Origin: Bacillota bacterium
Lineage (GTDB): Bacteria; Bacillota; Clostridia; Lachnospirales; Lachnospiraceae
Length of the DNA stretch: 64,000 nt
Direction of reading: 5' to 3'
Assembly: GCA_023457255.1 (NCBI GenBank)
Contig: JAEWMB010000036.1
Location: forward strand, 127,549-191,548
Part shown: positions 33,819 through 43,045 of the stretch, piece after piece
Position numbering within the stretch: the stretch's first letter is position 1
Layout: each line of letters opens with the position of its first letter
The notes under the pieces: generated by a model
What the model was told of the DNA's origin: nothing
The model's database searches: none
What the model saw: the letters and a program-made list of their open reading frames with translations, nothing else
Program-made: the position numbers and the translations under genes

Positions 33819-35123
33819 ATGATAGATTTTGTCAAGTACGAAGAACTTCTAATGAAATCCTATGCAAACCGTTTGGGTAAGGTAACAAAAGTAGTTGGTT
33901 TGACGGTGGAATCTATCGGCCCTGATGCTAACGTAAATGACGTCTGTGAAATTATTTCGCAAGACAGTAATATAGCAGTGAAAGCAGAAGTAATAGGTTT
34001 TCGCGACGACAGGCTTCTGCTTATGCCATACGATGATGTCACAGGAATTGGGGTAGGAAGTATGGTATTAAACCGAAAAGAACCACTCTTGGTTAAAGTC
34101 GGTGATGAATTGCTGGGTCAGGCGTTAGATGGTTTAGGCAATCCAATGGATAGGAGTACACTTACCTTAAGTGAGAGTTATCCGGTTGATGCAAAAGCTC
34201 CTGATCCAATGGAGAGAGAATTAATCGGAGAGGTATTATCTCTCGGGGTAAGGGCTGTTGACGGTTTGTTAACGATAGGAAAAGGACAGCGTATCGGCAT
34301 CTTTGCCGGTAGTGGTGTTGGAAAGAGTACCTTACTTGGTATGTTTGCAAGAAATACGAAGGCGGATATTAACGTTATTGCACTTATTGGAGAGCGTGGC
34401 AGGGAAGTAAAAGAATTTATTGAAAGAGATTTAGGCCCGGAAGGTGTAAGGCGTTCCGTGTTAGTAATTGCAACTTCAGACAAACCGGCTCTCATTCGAA
34501 AGAAGGCAGCAAAAACAGCCACAGCAATTGCGGAATATTTTCGAGACAAAGGGAAAGATGTTTTGTTGATGATGGACTCATTAACAAGATTTTCGATGGC
34601 ACAAAGAGAAATTGGATTAGCCAGCGGGGAGCCTCCTGTATCAAGAGGTTATCCGCCAAGTGTTTATTCAGAGATGCCAAAGCTATTAGAACGAGCTGGT
34701 AATAGTGAGAAAGGATCTATCACCGGACTTTATACAGTTTTAGTAGATGGAGATGATTTTAATGAGCCAATTACCGATACTGCAAGAGGTATCCTAGATG
34801 GGCATATTATGCTGTCAAGAAAACTAGCTCAAAAAAATCATTATCCCGCAATTGATGTTTTGGCAAGTATCTCTCGTGTTATGAGTGCAATTGCAGCCTC
34901 CGAACATAAAAAACTTGCAGGTAAATTAAAGATGGTATTAGCGACTTACCAGGATGCGGAAGATTTGATTAATATCGGAGCCTATAAGCCTGGTACGAAT
35001 AAAAACATCGACTATGCGATGAGAAAGATTGAACAGGTAAATGATTTTCTGTGTCAGCAGGTAGAAGAGAAAGCGGACTTTGAGGATACTATTTATAAAT
35101 TAGAAAGTATATTTGAAGATTAA
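33819..35123 (+). CDS. fliI: Flagellum-specific ATPase FliI
   Basis: A 434-residue F1-beta-like ATPase of the type III export system. Walker A is AGSGVGKST (about 164-172), Walker B is VLLMMDSLTRF, and the family box SGEPPVSRGYPPSVYSEMPK is intact. It energises unfolding and delivery of export substrates with FliH and FliJ. The ATG at 33819 follows TAGAGGT. fliJ comes 157 nt later. Confidence 0.98.
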   Translation: MIDFVKYEELLMKSYANRLGKVTKVVGLTVESIGPDANVNDVCEIISQDSNIAVKAEVIGFRDDRLLLMPYDDVTGIGVGSMVLNRKEPLLVKVGDELLGQALDGLGNPMDRSTLTLSESYPVDAKAPDPMERELIGEVLSLGVRAVDGLLTIGKGQRIGIFAGSGVGKSTLLGMFARNTKADINVIALIGERGREVKEFIERDLGPEGVRRSVLVIATSDKPALIRKKAAKTATAIAEYFRDKGKDVLLMMDSLTRFSMAQREIGLASGEPPVSRGYPPSVYSEMPKLLERAGNSEKGSITGLYTVLVDGDDFNEPITDTARGILDGHIMLSRKLAQKNHYPAIDVLASISRVMSAIAASEHKKLAGKLKMVLATYQDAEDLINIGAYKPGTNKNIDYAMRKIEQVNDFLCQQVEEKADFEDTIYKLESIFED

Positions 35124-35280
35124 TTTGGTAGAACTAAGTTCTATTAGTGAGCTGTTTCGGTATAAAATCTGCAATACATAAAAATCCGGACATGGAATTT
35201 AAGTAAATAATATTATTTCAAGGTAAGCATGTGTCTGCGTTATAGCTGTAAAGCCTGAATATGCAGGAAAGAGGACCAAT

Positions 35281-35736
35281 ATGAAGAAGTTCATCTATCC
35301 AATGCAAAATATTTTAAACATAAAAAATAAGCTGGAAGAACAAGAAAAGAATAATTACGGCATTGCAAAAGCTAAATTAATGGAGGAAGAGCAAAAGCTA
35401 ACGGAATTAGTGGAGAGAAAGGATTCCTATGAATTTCAATTAAAGGAAGCGATGTCTTCCACTTTACATCTAGCTAAGATCCGAAGATTAGAAGATGCTG
35501 TAGAATCAATGAAACAATTTATTAAGCAGCAGAGAAAAGCTGTAGTAAAGGCGGAGCAAGTTGTAGAACTTGCGATGCAAAGGCTTAGCAATGCAATGAT
35601 TGAAAGAAAAACCCATGATAAACTTAGAGAAAATGCTTTTGATGGTTATCTTAAGGAATATGCCGGGGAAGAAATGAAGGAAATTGATGAGCTGGTCAGT
35701 TTCCAATACGGCAAGAAAGCAAAGGAGAACGTATAA
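35281..35736 (+). CDS. fliJ: Flagellar export protein FliJ
   Basis: A 151-residue, almost wholly coiled-coil protein (KFIYPMQNILNIKNKLEEQ to MKEIDELVSFQ), the expected form and length of the FliJ stalk-like chaperone that links the ATPase ring with FlhA. Identification rests on size, coiled coil and position after fliI. Ribosome-binding site AAGAGGA. The stop codon overlaps the next ATG by one base. Confidence 0.9.
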   Translation: MKKFIYPMQNILNIKNKLEEQEKNNYGIAKAKLMEEEQKLTELVERKDSYEFQLKEAMSSTLHLAKIRRLEDAVESMKQFIKQQRKAVVKAEQVVELAMQRLSNAMIERKTHDKLRENAFDGYLKEYAGEEMKEIDELVSFQYGKKAKENV

Positions 35737-36521
35737 TGGCGAGAAAGAAACGTGATGAGTCGGATAAGAAGAAAAAAGCAAATGGTACACTGGCAACCAT
35801 ACTTGTGGTTGTTGGTATTATGTTGATTTGGCTTCTTCTCTTAGGAGCATTGCTGCGTTTGGATGTTGGCGGCATCGGTACTTCATTGCGCCCGTCATTA
35901 AAAAATGTTCCAATTATGAGTTTGTTATTGCCGCCGGTTTCAGAAGAACAACTGATATGGGAAGAAAATTATCCATATGAAAGTATTACAGATGCAGTTA
36001 ACCGTATTAAAGAATTAGAGATTGAATTAGACACTGCAATACAATCTGGCAAGGCGAATATAGATAAAGTTGCTCAATTAGAAGCAGAAGTCGCCAGATT
36101 AAAAGTATTTGAAGAAAATGTGCTTGCATTTGAAGAACGGGTAAAAGCATTTGATAAGAATGTTGTATTTAATGACAAAGCTCCAAGTATTGATGAATAT
36201 AGAAAATACTATGAAGAGATTAATCCAGCCACCGCAGAAGAAATTTATCGTTTGGTGTTGGAGCAATTACAATATGATGACAGCATTAAGGAAAAAGCGA
36301 AAATTATCAAGACAATGAAGCCGTCTCAGGCTGCTCAAGTGATTGAGGAGATGACGGCGGATATCGAATGGACCGCAAAAGTACTACTCAGCATGAAATC
36401 AGATGAAAGTGCAGCAATTTTTGATAAGATGGATCAGTTATATGCTGCCAAAATATTTAAGAAGATGGCCGACATGGATGAAGATAAATTAAACAGCATA
36501 AAAGCAAGTTTGGCTAATTAG
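35736..36521 (+). CDS. MotE/YlxF-like membrane protein of the flagellar operon
   Basis: A 261-residue protein with a basic N-terminus, one transmembrane helix (about 20-43), a coiled coil (about 75-130) and a C-terminal MgtE-N-like helical repeat (AKIIKTMKPSQAAQVIEEM; MDQLYAAKIFKKMADMDED). B. subtilis ylxF has the same position between fliJ and fliK, and the layout matches MotE-type chaperones of stator or FliL assembly. It overlaps fliJ by one base. The FliG/MgtE-like repeat suggests contact with motor proteins; the precise role is not established. Confidence 0.8.
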   Translation: MARKKRDESDKKKKANGTLATILVVVGIMLIWLLLLGALLRLDVGGIGTSLRPSLKNVPIMSLLLPPVSEEQLIWEENYPYESITDAVNRIKELEIELDTAIQSGKANIDKVAQLEAEVARLKVFEENVLAFEERVKAFDKNVVFNDKAPSIDEYRKYYEEINPATAEEIYRLVLEQLQYDDSIKEKAKIIKTMKPSQAAQVIEEMTADIEWTAKVLLSMKSDESAAIFDKMDQLYAAKIFKKMADMDEDKLNSIKASLAN

Positions 36522-36632
36522 TCCGATATGTCTTAAGCTCTTTTGATAATTTATTTAGATGGTATGCAAAGCTTGATAAGCAGAGCTTGTTAAGTTTTAC
36601 ATAAATAACAATATGGGAAAGGAGGGATATGT

Positions 36633-38006
36633 GTGCAGATGCAATCGATTAGTAAGGGTGCAGTAGATACTGGAAATTTCCTAGCCATGGCTGCGTTTGA
36701 AAGTAAGACTGCAAATAATCCAAAGACATTGTCTTTTGATAAAATGTTACAAGAAAGTGCTGAAGTTAAATCACAATCGGATCAATCGGATACTTCCTAT
36801 CATAGGACGAAAGGATTACCCAAAGTATCAAAGGATAATATTACGGCAGATAATAGTAAGGAAGTACTAAAAAGTCCTGTAAAAAATGACAATAGTACTT
36901 CGGATACTAAGTCGGTATCCGGTGAAACAGAAAAACAGGATTTAAATAGTCAAGCGGAAAGTATTACAAAAGCAGTCGAAGAAATGAAAGAAACAATAGT
37001 AAGAACTCTTTCGATTACAGAAGAAGAATTGACAGAATTTATGAGTATCTTAGGACTTTCCATGTTAGATTTACTAAATCCGGAACGTTTAAAACAATTA
37101 ACGCTTGCAAGTGCCGGTGCTGAAGATATTACTATTTTGTTAACGGATGAAACTCTCAATCAAGCATTAAATCAGTTACTTCAGGCGCTTGATCAAATCA
37201 TGGACCAATGTGGAATTGAACAAGAGAATATTTTAGCATTGCAAAGTATGGAACAAGATTTTGCTGCTCTTACGAGCCAGCCTCAGGAGGAATTAAGTAC
37301 CGATGAGCCGGCGGATGTTGCTGGAAGTAGCCATCATAAAGTGCAGGAGCAAGTTCTTGATACGGAGGAAGAAAGTACTGTTGACTTTGAATTCTCTGCT
37401 GTGAAACAAAACGATACCAGTAATACGAATCAATCCACTGATACTCAGGAAAAGCATCAAACATCGGAGAAGCAAATAGCACCAGGTGAACAATTCTTAA
37501 ATCAGTTAACACAGACAGTTACAACTACAAGAACAGATTTTACAAATACGTTAACAACAATAGAAGAAGTTCGTAATATTACAAATCAGATAGTGGAGCA
37601 GATTAAAGTGGTAATAAAACCATCACAGTCCACTATGGACATGATGTTAAATCCGGAGCATCTGGGAAGAGTTCAGCTTAATATAAGTTCAAAAGAAGGA
37701 GTTTTAACAGCTTCTTTTATCACTCAGACGGAGGCCGCAAAGGAAGCAATTGAAAGTCAGATTCAAGTACTAAAAGAAAATCTTGAGGCACAGGGATTAA
37801 AGGTGGAAGAAATGGAAGTTACTGTAGCAAATTTTTCTTTTCATCAAAACAGTCAGATGGATGGACAACGTAGTAATGATGAGCAAGCAGGAGCAAAAGC
37901 CAATAAGGTTCTTCGGGTAGATGGTTTTGACGATGAACCGGCGGAAGAAGAGGAAGCAGGTAATCAAAATGTTTTGACCGGTTCAAATTTTGATACCTCA
38001 GCTTAG
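36633..38006 (+). CDS. fliK: Flagellar hook-length control protein FliK
   Basis: A 457-residue export substrate that measures hook length and switches FlhB specificity. The N-terminal two thirds are low-complexity, Ser/Asp/Gln/Thr-rich and probably unfolded. The C-terminal Flg_hook domain is clear (MLNPEHLGRVQLNISSKEGV; LKENLEAQGLKVEEMEVTVA). The GTG at 36633 is favoured, with AAAGGAGG 7 nt ahead; an ATG at 36639 is an alternative. flgD follows after 21 nt. Confidence 0.92.
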   Translation: MQMQSISKGAVDTGNFLAMAAFESKTANNPKTLSFDKMLQESAEVKSQSDQSDTSYHRTKGLPKVSKDNITADNSKEVLKSPVKNDNSTSDTKSVSGETEKQDLNSQAESITKAVEEMKETIVRTLSITEEELTEFMSILGLSMLDLLNPERLKQLTLASAGAEDITILLTDETLNQALNQLLQALDQIMDQCGIEQENILALQSMEQDFAALTSQPQEELSTDEPADVAGSSHHKVQEQVLDTEEESTVDFEFSAVKQNDTSNTNQSTDTQEKHQTSEKQIAPGEQFLNQLTQTVTTTRTDFTNTLTTIEEVRNITNQIVEQIKVVIKPSQSTMDMMLNPEHLGRVQLNISSKEGVLTASFITQTEAAKEAIESQIQVLKENLEAQGLKVEEMEVTVANFSFHQNSQMDGQRSNDEQAGAKANKVLRVDGFDDEPAEEEEAGNQNVLTGSNFDTSA

Positions 38007-38027
38007 CTTTCGGGAAAGGAGGACAAT

Positions 38028-38867
38028 ATGGCAGAAATTATCGGCAGTGTCAAAGATGGTATTTTAGAGCAGGCAAGTAGTGCCATTACAACGACGAATA
38101 AAGCGAAAGTTGGGACTTCAGAACTTGGCAAAGATGCATTCCTGCAACTGTTAGTTTGTCAGATGCAGAATCAAGACCCTTTAAATCCAAGTACGGATAC
38201 CGAATTTGTTTCTCAGTTAGCAACATTTTCTCAATTAGAGGAATTACAGAACCTAACTGCTGCGACGGATAAATCACAAGCTTTTTCCTTAGTTGGAAAA
38301 GATGTTATTTTAACTACAACGGATAGCAATGGAAAAACAACTTATGTCAGCGGAACAGTTGACTTTGTAAATATGTCAAAGTTAAAAGCAAAGCTTTCTG
38401 TGAATGGCAATTTATATGATTTGGATCAGCTATATACTGTTGTTGATAATAATTACATTATTGAGCAGGGCAGACCTAAGGTACCGGATAAGGTGAATTT
38501 TGAATTTGATGCAGATAAACCAAGTGATCTTACTTTTGAAGTAAATCTTGGCGAAGGTGAAACCGTAGCAAATCAAGTTGCTGTCATTATCAACAACCTT
38601 ATTTTGGATTCAAAGTATGTAACACTGAATGGAAATAAGGTAACGATAAGTAAAGATATCTTATCTTCTTTACCAAACGGAGAATATAAGCCTGCGGTTG
38701 TATTTAATGATTCTTTATATACTACAATATCAGATCAGGTTCATATTAAAGTTGTGAATTCCGAAGTAACAAGTATGCCTTCTGGAGATGAGAATACAGA
38801 ATCCGGAGAAAATAATGGCAGTGGTGAAAATGATAATTCGAATCCCACAGAAGACGCATTAGTTTAA
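38028..38867 (+). CDS. flgD: Flagellar hook cap protein FlgD
   Basis: A 279-residue hook-assembly scaffold. The conserved N-terminal FlgD motif is LGKDAFLQLLVCQMQNQDPL, then FVSQLATFSQLEELQNL. The middle and C-terminal part forms FlgD Ig/Tudor-like domains, and the last about 30 residues are an Asn/Glu/Gly-rich tail. The ATG at 38028 follows AAAGGAGGA. It works with FliK and FlgE, which flank it. Confidence 0.96.
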   Translation: MAEIIGSVKDGILEQASSAITTTNKAKVGTSELGKDAFLQLLVCQMQNQDPLNPSTDTEFVSQLATFSQLEELQNLTAATDKSQAFSLVGKDVILTTTDSNGKTTYVSGTVDFVNMSKLKAKLSVNGNLYDLDQLYTVVDNNYIIEQGRPKVPDKVNFEFDADKPSDLTFEVNLGEGETVANQVAVIINNLILDSKYVTLNGNKVTISKDILSSLPNGEYKPAVVFNDSLYTTISDQVHIKVVNSEVTSMPSGDENTESGENNGSGENDNSNPTEDALV

Positions 38868-38913
38868 GAGAAACAAAAGTTTGTTTTCACAATCGACAGG
38901 AGTAGTGATAAGT

Positions 38914-39309
38914 ATGAATCAAATAAATAAAAACTTTACCTCCATCGAACAGGCGGCAAGTAGGTATCTGCCTAATAATAAGCAAACGGCATCCTCTATC
39001 TTACCTAGTGGTAAGAGTTTTAGAGAAATCTTATTAGAGCAGCAGTCAATCACAGGTGATACGGAACTTAAATTCTCAAAACATGCAAATGAGCGCCTAT
39101 TAAGTAGAAAGATTGATTTAACAAGTTCTCAATTAGAACGGTTACAATCAGGAGCGAGAAGAGCAGGTGAGAAGGGAATCAAAGAGTCGTTAGTCATGGT
39201 GGACAATCTCGCATTTATCGTAAATATTAAAAATAATACCGTAGTAACTGCAGTGAATGATGGAGAGGATAGGGTATTTACAAACATTGACGGTGCAGTA
39301 ATTATGTAA
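38914..39309 (+). CDS. Flagellar operon protein of the TIGR02530 type
   Basis: A 131-residue protein of a family found only inside firmicute flagellar operons, usually between flgD and flgE. The C-terminal half carries the family core (FSKHANERLLSRKIDLTSSQ; VMVDNLAFIVNIKNNTVVTA). No membrane segment is present. The ATG at 38914 has AGGAG ahead. Its biochemical function is unknown to me; a hook-assembly role is suggested by position alone. Confidence 0.82.
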   Translation: MNQINKNFTSIEQAASRYLPNNKQTASSILPSGKSFREILLEQQSITGDTELKFSKHANERLLSRKIDLTSSQLERLQSGARRAGEKGIKESLVMVDNLAFIVNIKNNTVVTAVNDGEDRVFTNIDGAVIM

Positions 39310-39398
39310 AGATGTGAATGAACGCTGGACCTTCGGGAAGCGAGGTTAGTGGATGGACAGAAGCTAATCACATTCACCAAGTAGGAGGTTTTTTTCTT

Positions 39399-40838
39399 AT
39401 GATGAGATCATTATATTCTGGTGTCTCCGGACTTAGAGTTCACCAGACCAAAATGGACGTAATTGGTAATAATATATCAAACGTTAACACAGTAGGCTTT
39501 AAAGCCAGCTCTGCAACATTCTCTGATATTTTATATCAGACAACTAAAAGTGCTTCCGGACCTAATCCAACCACAGGAACGGCTGGTACAAATGCGATGC
39601 AAATCGGTCTTGGTGCAAATCTTGCATCTATTACAACAAGCATTACAAAAACCGGTGGTTCTCAAAGAACCGACAATCCTTTCGATTTGATGATTGAGGG
39701 AGACGGTTTCTTCGTCGTAAATAATGGAGTAGGTAACTTTTTTACCAAAGCAGGTTCTTTTAACGTAGATGCGGCAGGAACTTTATGTACTCCAACGGGT
39801 GCGACTGTAATGGGATGGCAGCCAAGCAGGGAGGACCCAAGCAGGACGGTAGCCGGTACAGTTTCTCCACTTCGTGTTATGTCACCGGAGAATCTTTATT
39901 CCGCACCGGAAGCTACCACAGATATCTATCTTCATGGAAACATTGACAGCATGGATACAAACTTAACCTCATCTACAGGACGTATCGTGAACATGTCCTT
40001 CTTTGATAATTTAGGTAACAGCTATACTGCAGAACTTAAAATTAAGCAAAGTGAAGAAAGTACAAGTGATTATAAAGTTACGATACAAAATATTTACAAT
40101 AAGAATGGTGATTCTATTTTTGTTAAGGAAGTGGTTGATCCGGACACCGGTGATATCACATATGAAGCTTCCAACATTACGGATTTTAGTTTTGGGAATG
40201 GGAGTGGTTCAGTTACCGTAAACGAGGATGGTACTTTAGAAGTAGAATGTGATGAGATTGATCTTAAATTTAATGGTGCAAACGGTAATTTTGTTAGTGT
40301 TGGAGATGATGCTGACGACGCAACAAGCATTAAGTTTAAGATAAATGCAGACCCGGATCCATTTAAAGAAGTCAATATTGATTTCTCTTCGATTACTATG
40401 TACAACAACAGTGGTACAACCACAGTTGAGTCTACAAAAGGAACAAAAGATGATGGTTCCGGTGCAGGTAAGGCAGCCGGCAATATGTCAGGTATTTCTG
40501 TTGATCAACAGGGTATGATTTTTGGTACTTATGACAACGGTGACCGCAGATTGCTTGGACAGGTTGTCGTTGCAACGTTTTCCAATCCAGCCGGTTTAGA
40601 GGCTATCGGAAATAATATGTTTGCAGCCACACCAAACTCCGGTGAATTTAACGGTGTTGGTGAAGACATCACAGCATCGGGCGGAAAGTTTATAACAGGT
40701 GTACTTGAAATGTCAAATGTAGACCTTTCACAGCAATTTACGGAAATGATAACTACACAAAGAGGTTTCCAGGCGAATTCAAGAATAATTACAACCTCAG
40801 ATACCCTTCTTGAGGAATTGATTAATCTGAAGAGATAA
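39399..40838 (+). CDS. flgE: Flagellar hook protein FlgE
   Basis: A 479-residue rod/hook/filament family protein. The N-terminus is MMRSLYSGVSGLRVHQTKMD then GNNISNVNTVGFKASS, and the C-terminus is VDLSQQFTEMITTQRGFQAN then TSDTLLEELINLKR. The central part is the FlgE D2-like domain. I choose the ATG at 39399 (TAGGAGG ahead); an in-frame ATG at 39318 belongs to the spacer. FlgE builds the hook on the cap made by FlgD. Position after flgD favours FlgE over FlgF/FlgG. Confidence 0.95.
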   Translation: MMRSLYSGVSGLRVHQTKMDVIGNNISNVNTVGFKASSATFSDILYQTTKSASGPNPTTGTAGTNAMQIGLGANLASITTSITKTGGSQRTDNPFDLMIEGDGFFVVNNGVGNFFTKAGSFNVDAAGTLCTPTGATVMGWQPSREDPSRTVAGTVSPLRVMSPENLYSAPEATTDIYLHGNIDSMDTNLTSSTGRIVNMSFFDNLGNSYTAELKIKQSEESTSDYKVTIQNIYNKNGDSIFVKEVVDPDTGDITYEASNITDFSFGNGSGSVTVNEDGTLEVECDEIDLKFNGANGNFVSVGDDADDATSIKFKINADPDPFKEVNIDFSSITMYNNSGTTTVESTKGTKDDGSGAGKAAGNMSGISVDQQGMIFGTYDNGDRRLLGQVVVATFSNPAGLEAIGNNMFAATPNSGEFNGVGEDITASGGKFITGVLEMSNVDLSQQFTEMITTQRGFQANSRIITTSDTLLEELINLKR

Positions 40839-40973
40839 GTGTAAAGAGAATTTCTAAGGCGTTAACAGGTGCCGCCTAAAAGATTCTATAGCTTTACACA
40901 GAAGCTTGTGACTGCGTAATCCCCGCACAAACTTCTTATCTACCGAATGGACCTGTTTAGGAGGATTCGTTTT

Positions 40974-41013
40974 ACTTCCTGCGTCTGATGCAGCGGTTTT
41001 GGATGCAGGAAGT
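40974..41013 (+). promoter_or_regulatory. Stem-loop between flgE and flbD
   Basis: ACTTCCTGC (40974-40982) pairs perfectly with GCAGGAAGT (41005-41013) around a 22-nt loop. No U-run follows; the flbD ribosome-binding site comes 15 nt later. The remainder of 40839-41037 holds no gene. Confidence 0.45.
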
Positions 41014-41037
41014 TCTAATGAGGGAAGGGAGGATATC

Positions 41038-41244
41038 ATGATTAATCTCACCAGATTAAATGATATATCATTTACATTAAATTGTGATTTAATAGAAATC
41101 ATAGAGGAGGTTCCGGATACGGTAATTACCTTGGTGAATGGGAAAAAAATATTCGTAAAAGAAAGTAGACAAAATGTTGTGAGTCTAGTAAAATTGTATA
41201 AAAAAGAAGTTTTATGTCAGACAATATCGGAAAATGATAAATAA
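41038..41244 (+). CDS. flbD: FlbD/SwrD family flagellar protein
   Basis: A 68-residue protein with the family sequence MINLTRLNDISFTLNCDLIE and VITLVNGKKIFVKES. The B. subtilis homologue SwrD (YlzI) sits at the same place after flgE and raises motor torque by supporting stator function. The neighbour motA supports such a role. The ATG at 41038 has GGAGG ahead; a longer open frame from 40999 is not used. Confidence 0.93.
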   Translation: MINLTRLNDISFTLNCDLIEIIEEVPDTVITLVNGKKIFVKESRQNVVSLVKLYKKEVLCQTISENDK

Positions 41245-41382
41245 TATCAAAAATAGGAATTTGAAAAAGAAGCACGAAAAGTGCTGAAGATATAAAATTT
41301 ATATATGGAAATGATAGTACAAGATGCTAAAATTTCTGTAAAATAGAAAGATTGAATATTTGACGATAGGTGGGTGGTTTTT

Positions 41383-42183
41383 TTGGATTTAGCATCCGTG
41401 GTTGGTTTAGTGCTGGCAATGATTCTTGTTATCTTTGGTATCACGATAAAGGATGGTTTCTCAGCGATTATGGGTTTCATAGACAGAGACTCAATCTTAA
41501 TTACCTTTGGTGGTGCGTTTTTTACGGTATTAGCAATGAGCCCGAGTTTTTCTACATATTTGAATGGCTTGAAGAGTTTTGCTTTAATATTAAAGCCGCT
41601 TCCTTCGAATGAGAAGGAAACCATTGAAAGTATTATTACTTTATCTAATGTTGCTAGAAAAGAAGGATTATTAGCGCTCGAAGAGGCAGCAAATAGTATT
41701 GAAGACGAATTTATGAAAAAAGGAGTTCTTCTAATCGTAGATGGAACTGATCCGGAATTAGTAAGAAGTATCTTAGAAACAGAACTTGGATGTATTGAAG
41801 AAAGGCATAAATCTACCATTGGTTTTTGGGAAAACCTTGGTGCCATGGGTCCTGCATGGGGAATGATTGGTACGTTGATTGGTCTGATTAACATGCTTGG
41901 TAAAATGGATGACGTTGCTTCCGTTGGACCTAATATGTCTATAGCATTAATTACCACCTTGTATGGTTCTTTGCTTGCAAACTGGATCTGTGCACCGGTA
42001 GCAAATAAATTAAAGACGAACAATGCGAGTGAAATCATGATGAAGGAAGTTATGGTGGAAGGCTTACTGTCAATTCAGGCAGGTGAGAACCCTCGGGTAA
42101 TTGAAGAAAAATTAAAGTCCTTTCTGTCCCCTGCAAAACGTAATGAGTTAGCAGGACAAGAAGGTGGTGAATCAATTGGCTAG
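41383..42183 (+). CDS. motA: Flagellar stator protein MotA
   Basis: A 266-residue proton-channel stator subunit with four predicted transmembrane helices: the first DLASVVGLVLAMILVIFG, the last two around the conserved GPAWGMIGTLIGLINM and SIALITTLYGSLLANW. The charged cytosolic loop between helices 2 and 3 contacts FliG. The TTG at 41383 gives the usual MDLAS start with AGGTGG ahead; a GTG at 41374 is possible. The end overlaps motB by 8 nt. Confidence 0.95.
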   Translation: MDLASVVGLVLAMILVIFGITIKDGFSAIMGFIDRDSILITFGGAFFTVLAMSPSFSTYLNGLKSFALILKPLPSNEKETIESIITLSNVARKEGLLALEEAANSIEDEFMKKGVLLIVDGTDPELVRSILETELGCIEERHKSTIGFWENLGAMGPAWGMIGTLIGLINMLGKMDDVASVGPNMSIALITTLYGSLLANWICAPVANKLKTNNASEIMMKEVMVEGLLSIQAGENPRVIEEKLKSFLSPAKRNELAGQEGGESIG

Positions 42184-42988
42184 AAAGAAATCGGAAGAAG
42201 CGCCAAAGGGAGCACCGGAGTGGATGACAACCTTCTCTGATTTAATGAATCTGCTTCTTTGTTTTTTCGTATTACTGTTTGCTTTCTCAAACGTAGATCA
42301 AGAAAAGTTTGAACAAGTAGCAGCTTCTTTCTCCAGTAGCTTTAGTATCTTTAGCGGAGGTCAATCTTCAATTGGAGATGGTCAATTGATTAATATGGGA
42401 GCTGCGCAGTTAACTGAGTTTGATGAGTATTTCACCAATATGGGGCAAACCACAGAGAATACGGAAGGGGAAGAAATTGACGAGCTTAAACAGGTTTTAA
42501 CGGAAGCCAATAAAGCTGAAACCGAAAAGATGTATGACAGTATCTCAGAGATGAGTTCTCAGTACAATTTAGACAATTATCTGGACATTGAGACAGACCA
42601 AATGGGCGGTCAATATGTTTTGATAAATATCAGCGGTTCTTTACTTTATAATTCTGGAAATGCAAAACTTAAGAGTGAGGCGCTCCCTGTCTTTTCTAAG
42701 GTTGGTGACATTCTAAAAAAATATAAAGGATACCGTATCTCAGTGATTGGACATACCGATAATGTGCCGGTTACGTCTGGGATATACCGAAGTAACAAAG
42801 AATTGTCTGCTGCCAGGGCAATCAATGCAGCCGAATATTTGATTGAGGTCAAAGGGATTAATCCAGCCTACATTGAATGGATTGGCCGAGGTGAATATGA
42901 TCCAATCGCGGACAATAGTAATGAAGCAGGAAGGTCCAAAAACAGACGTATTGAGATTAGAATATATAATTCTCTAAATACAAATTAA
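42176..42988 (+). CDS. motB: Flagellar stator protein MotB
   Basis: A 270-residue stator subunit with one transmembrane helix (PEWMTTFSDLMNLLLCFF), the proton-accepting Asp22 and a C-terminal OmpA-like peptidoglycan-binding domain (ISVIGHTDNVPVTSGIY; SNEAGRSKNRRIEIRI). The TTG at 42176 gives MARKKSEE as in related proteins and overlaps motA; upstream GTG codons at 42164 and 42167 sit inside the ribosome-binding site. fliL follows. Confidence 0.95.
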   Translation: MARKKSEEAPKGAPEWMTTFSDLMNLLLCFFVLLFAFSNVDQEKFEQVAASFSSSFSIFSGGQSSIGDGQLINMGAAQLTEFDEYFTNMGQTTENTEGEEIDELKQVLTEANKAETEKMYDSISEMSSQYNLDNYLDIETDQMGGQYVLINISGSLLYNSGNAKLKSEALPVFSKVGDILKKYKGYRISVIGHTDNVPVTSGIYRSNKELSAARAINAAEYLIEVKGINPAYIEWIGRGEYDPIADNSNEAGRSKNRRIEIRIYNSLNTN

Positions 42989-43045
42989 GTAAGCTTTTAA
43001 ATTAATTAGGCAGACGAAAGAAATTTGAAAGGCAAGGTATTTCCT

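Noticed and set aside
39318..39398. N-terminal extension of flgE by 27 residues
   Set aside because: The extension is not hook-like and the ATG at 39399 has the clear ribosome-binding site and the family N-terminus.
40094..40483. 129-codon minus-strand open frame inside flgE
   Set aside because: Antisense to the hook protein gene, no start signal.
41339..41370. Sigma-D-type promoter before motA (TAAA and GACGATAG)
   Set aside because: The spacing is not the expected 15 nt and the -10 match is partial; motA is better explained by operon transcription.
41247..42038. 263-codon minus-strand open frame over motA
   Set aside because: Antisense shadow of a strongly supported gene; no ribosome-binding site and no protein-like motifs.
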